Part shown: positions 61,568 to 64,000 of the stretch, in pieces
Layout of the letters: the number at the start of each line of letters is the position of its first letter
How positions within the stretch are numbered: the first letter of the stretch is position 1
Assembly: GCA_031553935.1 (NCBI GenBank)
Contig: JAVBKS010000034.1
Coordinates: 8,499-72,498 of the forward strand
DNA length: 64,000 nt
Direction of reading: 5' to 3'
Origin: JAISDD01 sp031553935
GTDB taxonomy: Bacteria; Bacillota; Syntrophomonadia; Syntrophomonadales; Syntrophomonadaceae
Program-made: the position numbers and the translations under genes
Notes under the pieces: model-generated
Seen by the model: only the letters and a program-made list of their open reading frames with translations
The model's database searches: none
What the model was told of the DNA's origin: nothing

Positions 61568-61741
61568 CTAACAACAGCCTATACTATTCATAATGACTGG
61601 ATATGATACATCGAGTTTATCAAGTTCCTCGAAATAACTTTTAATGAAATTCACTGCCTTGTCTTCTCCAATATTGGAATTGGGAGAACACCCTGCAGAT
61701 ATGAAAGAAAATAATATCACCATACAAAGTACTCTATTCAA
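61568..61741 (-). CDS. Short lipoprotein, probably a truncated remnant
   Basis: A TTG at 61741, with GGGG about eight nt upstream, opens a 57-residue frame. It has a good lipoprotein signal (VILFSFISAGC, Cys18) and then a short acidic mature part ending NSIGCC. Full-length lipoproteins of this style are much longer and the frame ends near a repeat-like sequence, so it is probably a truncated gene. An expressed small lipoprotein cannot be excluded. Confidence 0.45.
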   Translation of the reverse strand: MNRVLCMVILFSFISAGCSPNSNIGEDKAVNFIKSYFEELDKLDVSYPVIMNSIGCC

Positions 61742-61854
61742 GTCTTAACCCCACTAAAGCACAACTCGTGGGGCTGGCAACTTGATCTAGCAATTTCTTC
61801 GTCAGATCATAGTGCCCCCCACTGTCTGCAATTCATTCGCTTGTTTTCGAACTA

Positions 61855-62799
61855 TTAAATATCGATTTCTATTATCTGCTCTTCAGTAATTGCAATCTTC
61901 ACTTTATTATCTTTAACTTCAATTAATTCACCAAGAGGAGCATCTTTTATAAGCTCAATACTATTAATTTTCATATCTTTAACTTCTGCCACATACAAAT
62001 TTCGCTCATCATTTGATAGATCATTTGCATAAAAAACCATATTACTTCCATTATTTGCGATCGTAAACTGATCAGTAATCATGATGTCTTTTGGTGATTC
62101 ATAATAAATATTCCCTTTATTGTCGACAATCTTGTCGCCAACACGCTCCAACGAAAAATGCGGGCAAGTATTTACATAGAATAGTACATCTTTTTTGTTA
62201 TTCCATTTAAATCCAACACCTACAAATTTCTCAATACTCTTATCTTCGATATTGATAACAATATATACTCCTTGGGAGGGGGTTAAGTGGGCATGGACTG
62301 TATATCGGTTTTCGTCCAACCATTCTGTATTATAAACTGAAGAATATAATATACCTGCCATATCGATAATTTCAACTTTTTCCACGTCTCTGACCAACAC
62401 TGAATCGTGAAACTCATTGTTTCTGCGAACCAGTTCAGCTGACAGATTGCCGCTTGGCGATTTTTGCACTATCCCAGAAAAGCTTAATTCTTTCAGATTG
62501 AGTTCAGCCGTGGCAGGAATATCCTTGTTTTTCAGGTCTTCGTCTATCAAGGAAAGATCAGCATCAGTTTCCAAATTTGTTTTCTTTTCTGAATCTAAAT
62601 CCTGCGAAACACTATCATTTTCAGAATCACTACTTATTTCATTTATAGCTTCAACCGTTGATTTTTCATTATTTGTCTCAACTATTTCTTCACTATTTAT
62701 TGCGTTTTCATTATTTGCATAAACAATGCTACCCACGGTAATAAATAGTGCTATTGCAAAAAATGTAATGAGGACCTTATTATTCAATTTCTTTTTCAT
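61855..62799 (-). CDS. Secreted protein of unknown function
   Basis: This 314-residue protein has a signal peptide (KKK, hydrophobic core, cleavage near VYA at residue ~28), an acidic low-complexity linker (residues 30-95, Glu/Asp/Asn-rich) and a beta-rich C-terminal domain (SPSGNLSAELVRRNNEF, VYIVINIEDKSIEKF, GSNMVFYANDLSNDERNLYV) that reads like a beta-propeller fragment. No catalytic residues are recognised. AAAGGAGG precedes the ATG. It is transcribed in the same direction as the oxidoreductase gene upstream (39-bp gap). Confidence 0.75.
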   Translation of the reverse strand: MKKKLNNKVLITFFAIALFITVGSIVYANNENAINSEEIVETNNEKSTVEAINEISSDSENDSVSQDLDSEKKTNLETDADLSLIDEDLKNKDIPATAELNLKELSFSGIVQKSPSGNLSAELVRRNNEFHDSVLVRDVEKVEIIDMAGILYSSVYNTEWLDENRYTVHAHLTPSQGVYIVINIEDKSIEKFVGVGFKWNNKKDVLFYVNTCPHFSLERVGDKIVDNKGNIYYESPKDIMITDQFTIANNGSNMVFYANDLSNDERNLYVAEVKDMKINSIELIKDAPLGELIEVKDNKVKIAITEEQIIEIDI

Positions 62800-62838
62800 A
62801 GTTATCCTCCTTTACCATACATTACCACATTATTACAC

Positions 62839-64000
62839 TCACCTATTAGCAGCACTCGCTTGCTGGCAGATTTTTTTAGCTAAGGCCATTATGGTAAGGA
62901 TGGGAGGATTGCCCAACGATTGCGGGAAAACAGTAGCGTCAGCCACGTAGAGGTTATTTGGAAGGCGGGGATTATGCAGGGTTGATGCTTGCGCTTCAGT
63001 AAGAGGCAGCATTCCGCCAGGGTGCCCGGCGTTGATGGTGCCTAAAAACATATCATCTTTTCTTATACCTAATTTCATAAGAATTTCTTGGCATAATTCT
63101 ACGCCATTTTGCAGTCTTGCCTTGTCGAGAGGTGTAAGGGCCTTTTTGATGCCGTAATTATCGATGGAGCCAGTATTAGTATCAGCAAGTTTAATCATTA
63201 GAGACAGTGTATCTGCAGCCGGATGGCGCCATTTTCGGTTAAAGAAAAAGCTTAAATAATCAAAATAGGGAGATAAGATATAGTGTTCACTTTGCACGGC
63301 AAAAGGCATGGATAATTCCCGGTTCTGCAAGCTTCCTTCATATTTTGCGGCTACACAAAGGACTGGATCGACAAAAAGTTGGTCTTCACAAGCAATACCG
63401 GAGTTCTGTAATATGAGCGGAGTTCCCAAGCCGCCCGCAGCTAAGATCACTAGATCTGCGGGATAAAATATGGTCTTTAAGCCTTGTTTAGCTTCTACTC
63501 CAATAACCACATCATCTTGAATAACTAGTCTTTTTACCCTACAGTTAGTTTCTAGCTGAGCACCCTTGGATAAAGCAGTGCTAAGCAATTGCCGACTGTC
63601 CCATTTGGCCCCGTATTTACATCCGAGAACACATCTTCCGCATTTAGTGCATTTAGAATAGTCACCGAATTTAGGTATTACCTGGGGATTTAAGCCCAAC
63701 TTTTGGCAGATATCGAATAGTTTTAGGCTAGACTTACTCCACTTGTTTCGATGATCATAGGTTATTGGAATTTGGCAATATAGTTCGGCAAACTCGTCAT
63801 CCAAATCAATTCCAATAGCTTTCAGTCCGTGGTCCATGCGCAAGGCATTGCCGGCAGAAATAGTTGTAGTTCCCCCCGTACCCAGTCCTCGCACCATGAC
63901 AATCTTGTCTGATGAACGCTCAACTTTCATGAACGGAAAAAGTAATCTAATTTCTCTTTCATCTAAGAACAATCCAGTTTTTTTAAGCTTTTCTAAAAAT
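62839..64000 (-). CDS. GMC-type / FAD-dependent oxidoreductase with Fe-S motif (partial)
   Basis: The frame is open to the right edge of the window; the TTG at 63972 is only an internal codon and the N-terminal FAD GxGxxG motif must lie outside. The visible ~385 residues show a GMC-family middle and C-terminus (RGLGTGGTTTISAGNALR, VILAAGGLGTPLILQNSG, and near the end NLYVADATVFPQSLGNPP followed by TIMALA). A ferredoxin-like CTKCGRCVLGCKYGAKWDSR segment resembles those in Clostridial GMC/FAD dehydrogenases. The substrate is unknown. Confidence 0.82.
   Translation of the reverse strand, partial: FLEKLKKTGLFLDEREIRLLFPFMKVERSSDKIVMVRGLGTGGTTTISAGNALRMDHGLKAIGIDLDDEFAELYCQIPITYDHRNKWSKSSLKLFDICQKLGLNPQVIPKFGDYSKCTKCGRCVLGCKYGAKWDSRQLLSTALSKGAQLETNCRVKRLVIQDDVVIGVEAKQGLKTIFYPADLVILAAGGLGTPLILQNSGIACEDQLFVDPVLCVAAKYEGSLQNRELSMPFAVQSEHYILSPYFDYLSFFFNRKWRHPAADTLSLMIKLADTNTGSIDNYGIKKALTPLDKARLQNGVELCQEILMKLGIRKDDMFLGTINAGHPGGMLPLTEAQASTLHNPRLPNNLYVADATVFPQSLGNPPILTIMALAKKICQQASAANR

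Noticed and set aside
1..64000. CRISPR arrays, rRNA or tRNA genes, prophage or integrative element ends
   Set aside because: I looked for regularly spaced repeats, tRNA-like cloverleaf motifs (GGTTCGAATCC), and integrase or terminase genes, and found none that I can support.

Overview
ORGANISM. The window looks like the chromosome of an endospore-forming, flagellated, S-layer-bearing member of the Clostridia (Firmicutes). The evidence is the block yqfC-yqfD-phoH-yqfF(pgpH)-ybeY-dgkA-cdd-era, a Firmicutes pyrimidine operon with a PyrR attenuator, giant secreted proteins ending in three SLH domains, frequent TTG/GTG starts behind strong Shine-Dalgarno sequences, and moderately AT-rich DNA. No species is claimed. 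Nearly all genes lie on the minus strand. The plus-strand exceptions are a nitroreductase/flavodoxin pair, a GH26-like secreted protein and a hicAB toxin-antitoxin pair. LAYOUT. (1) 1-2.2 kb: partial acetyltransferase, then a TetR-type regulator divergent from a nitroreductase and a flavodoxin-like protein, followed by a frameshifted second flavodoxin. (2) 2.3-7.6 kb: an accessory island of unrecognised lipoproteins and membrane-anchored secreted proteins, with a ~187-bp direct repeat, a decayed paralogue tail, a frameshifted gene and short GGGGAC-core repeats. (3) 7.8-18.2 kb: apbE (FAD:protein FMN transferase), a 2561-residue S-layer protein made of about nine sulfite-oxidase-like (Mo-domain fold) repeats plus a propeller and SLH domains, and a small single-repeat relative. 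The giant protein carries a D-A-I-T-G-A-T-L-T motif, the type of site that ApbE flavinylates, so these genes look like an exported flavoprotein system. A structured, terminator-ended leader precedes apbE. (4) 18.6-30.2 kb: GH26-like secreted protein, a REP-associated tyrosine transposase with an altered HUH motif, a second giant SLH protein, and a membrane-spanning LuxR-type regulator. (5) 30.5-34.1 kb: a GC-rich, cysteine-rich GLUG-type repeat protein that looks foreign. (6) 34.5-38.1 kb: flgG plus a rod-binding protein, a small membrane protein, an Orn/Lys/Arg decarboxylase and mobB. (7) 38.1-41.9 kb: a nucleoside-salvage cluster (deaminase, class II aldolase, mtnA, nucleoside phosphorylase) matching a dihydroxyacetone-phosphate shunt for 5'-deoxy/5'-methylthio-nucleosides. 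(8) 42.3-52.8 kb: the complete UMP pathway, pyrR-pyrB-pyrC-carA-carB-pyrK-pyrD-pyrF-pyrE, with its own promoter, PyrR box and terminators. (9) 52.8-60.4 kb: deoC, era, cdd, dgkA, ybeY, pgpH, phoH, yqfD, yqfC. (10) 60.5-64 kb: a tiny membrane protein, hicAB with a palindromic operator between -35 and -10, a lipoprotein remnant, a secreted protein of unknown function and a partial GMC-type oxidoreductase. HOW IT FITS. Transcription of the conserved half runs leftwards. Pyrimidine synthesis is sensed through PyrR, and the salvage genes follow in the same direction, so all of them could share read-through transcripts. The strongest leads are these: CarA lacks both the catalytic Cys and the catalytic His of its glutaminase, predicting ammonia-dependent carbamoyl phosphate synthesis; apbE stands next to a giant S-layer protein with a flavinylation motif; an uncatalogued-looking leader RNA precedes apbE; and the phosphorylase of the salvage cluster carries an Asn where adenine-specific enzymes have Asp, which fits the adjacent deaminase acting first.
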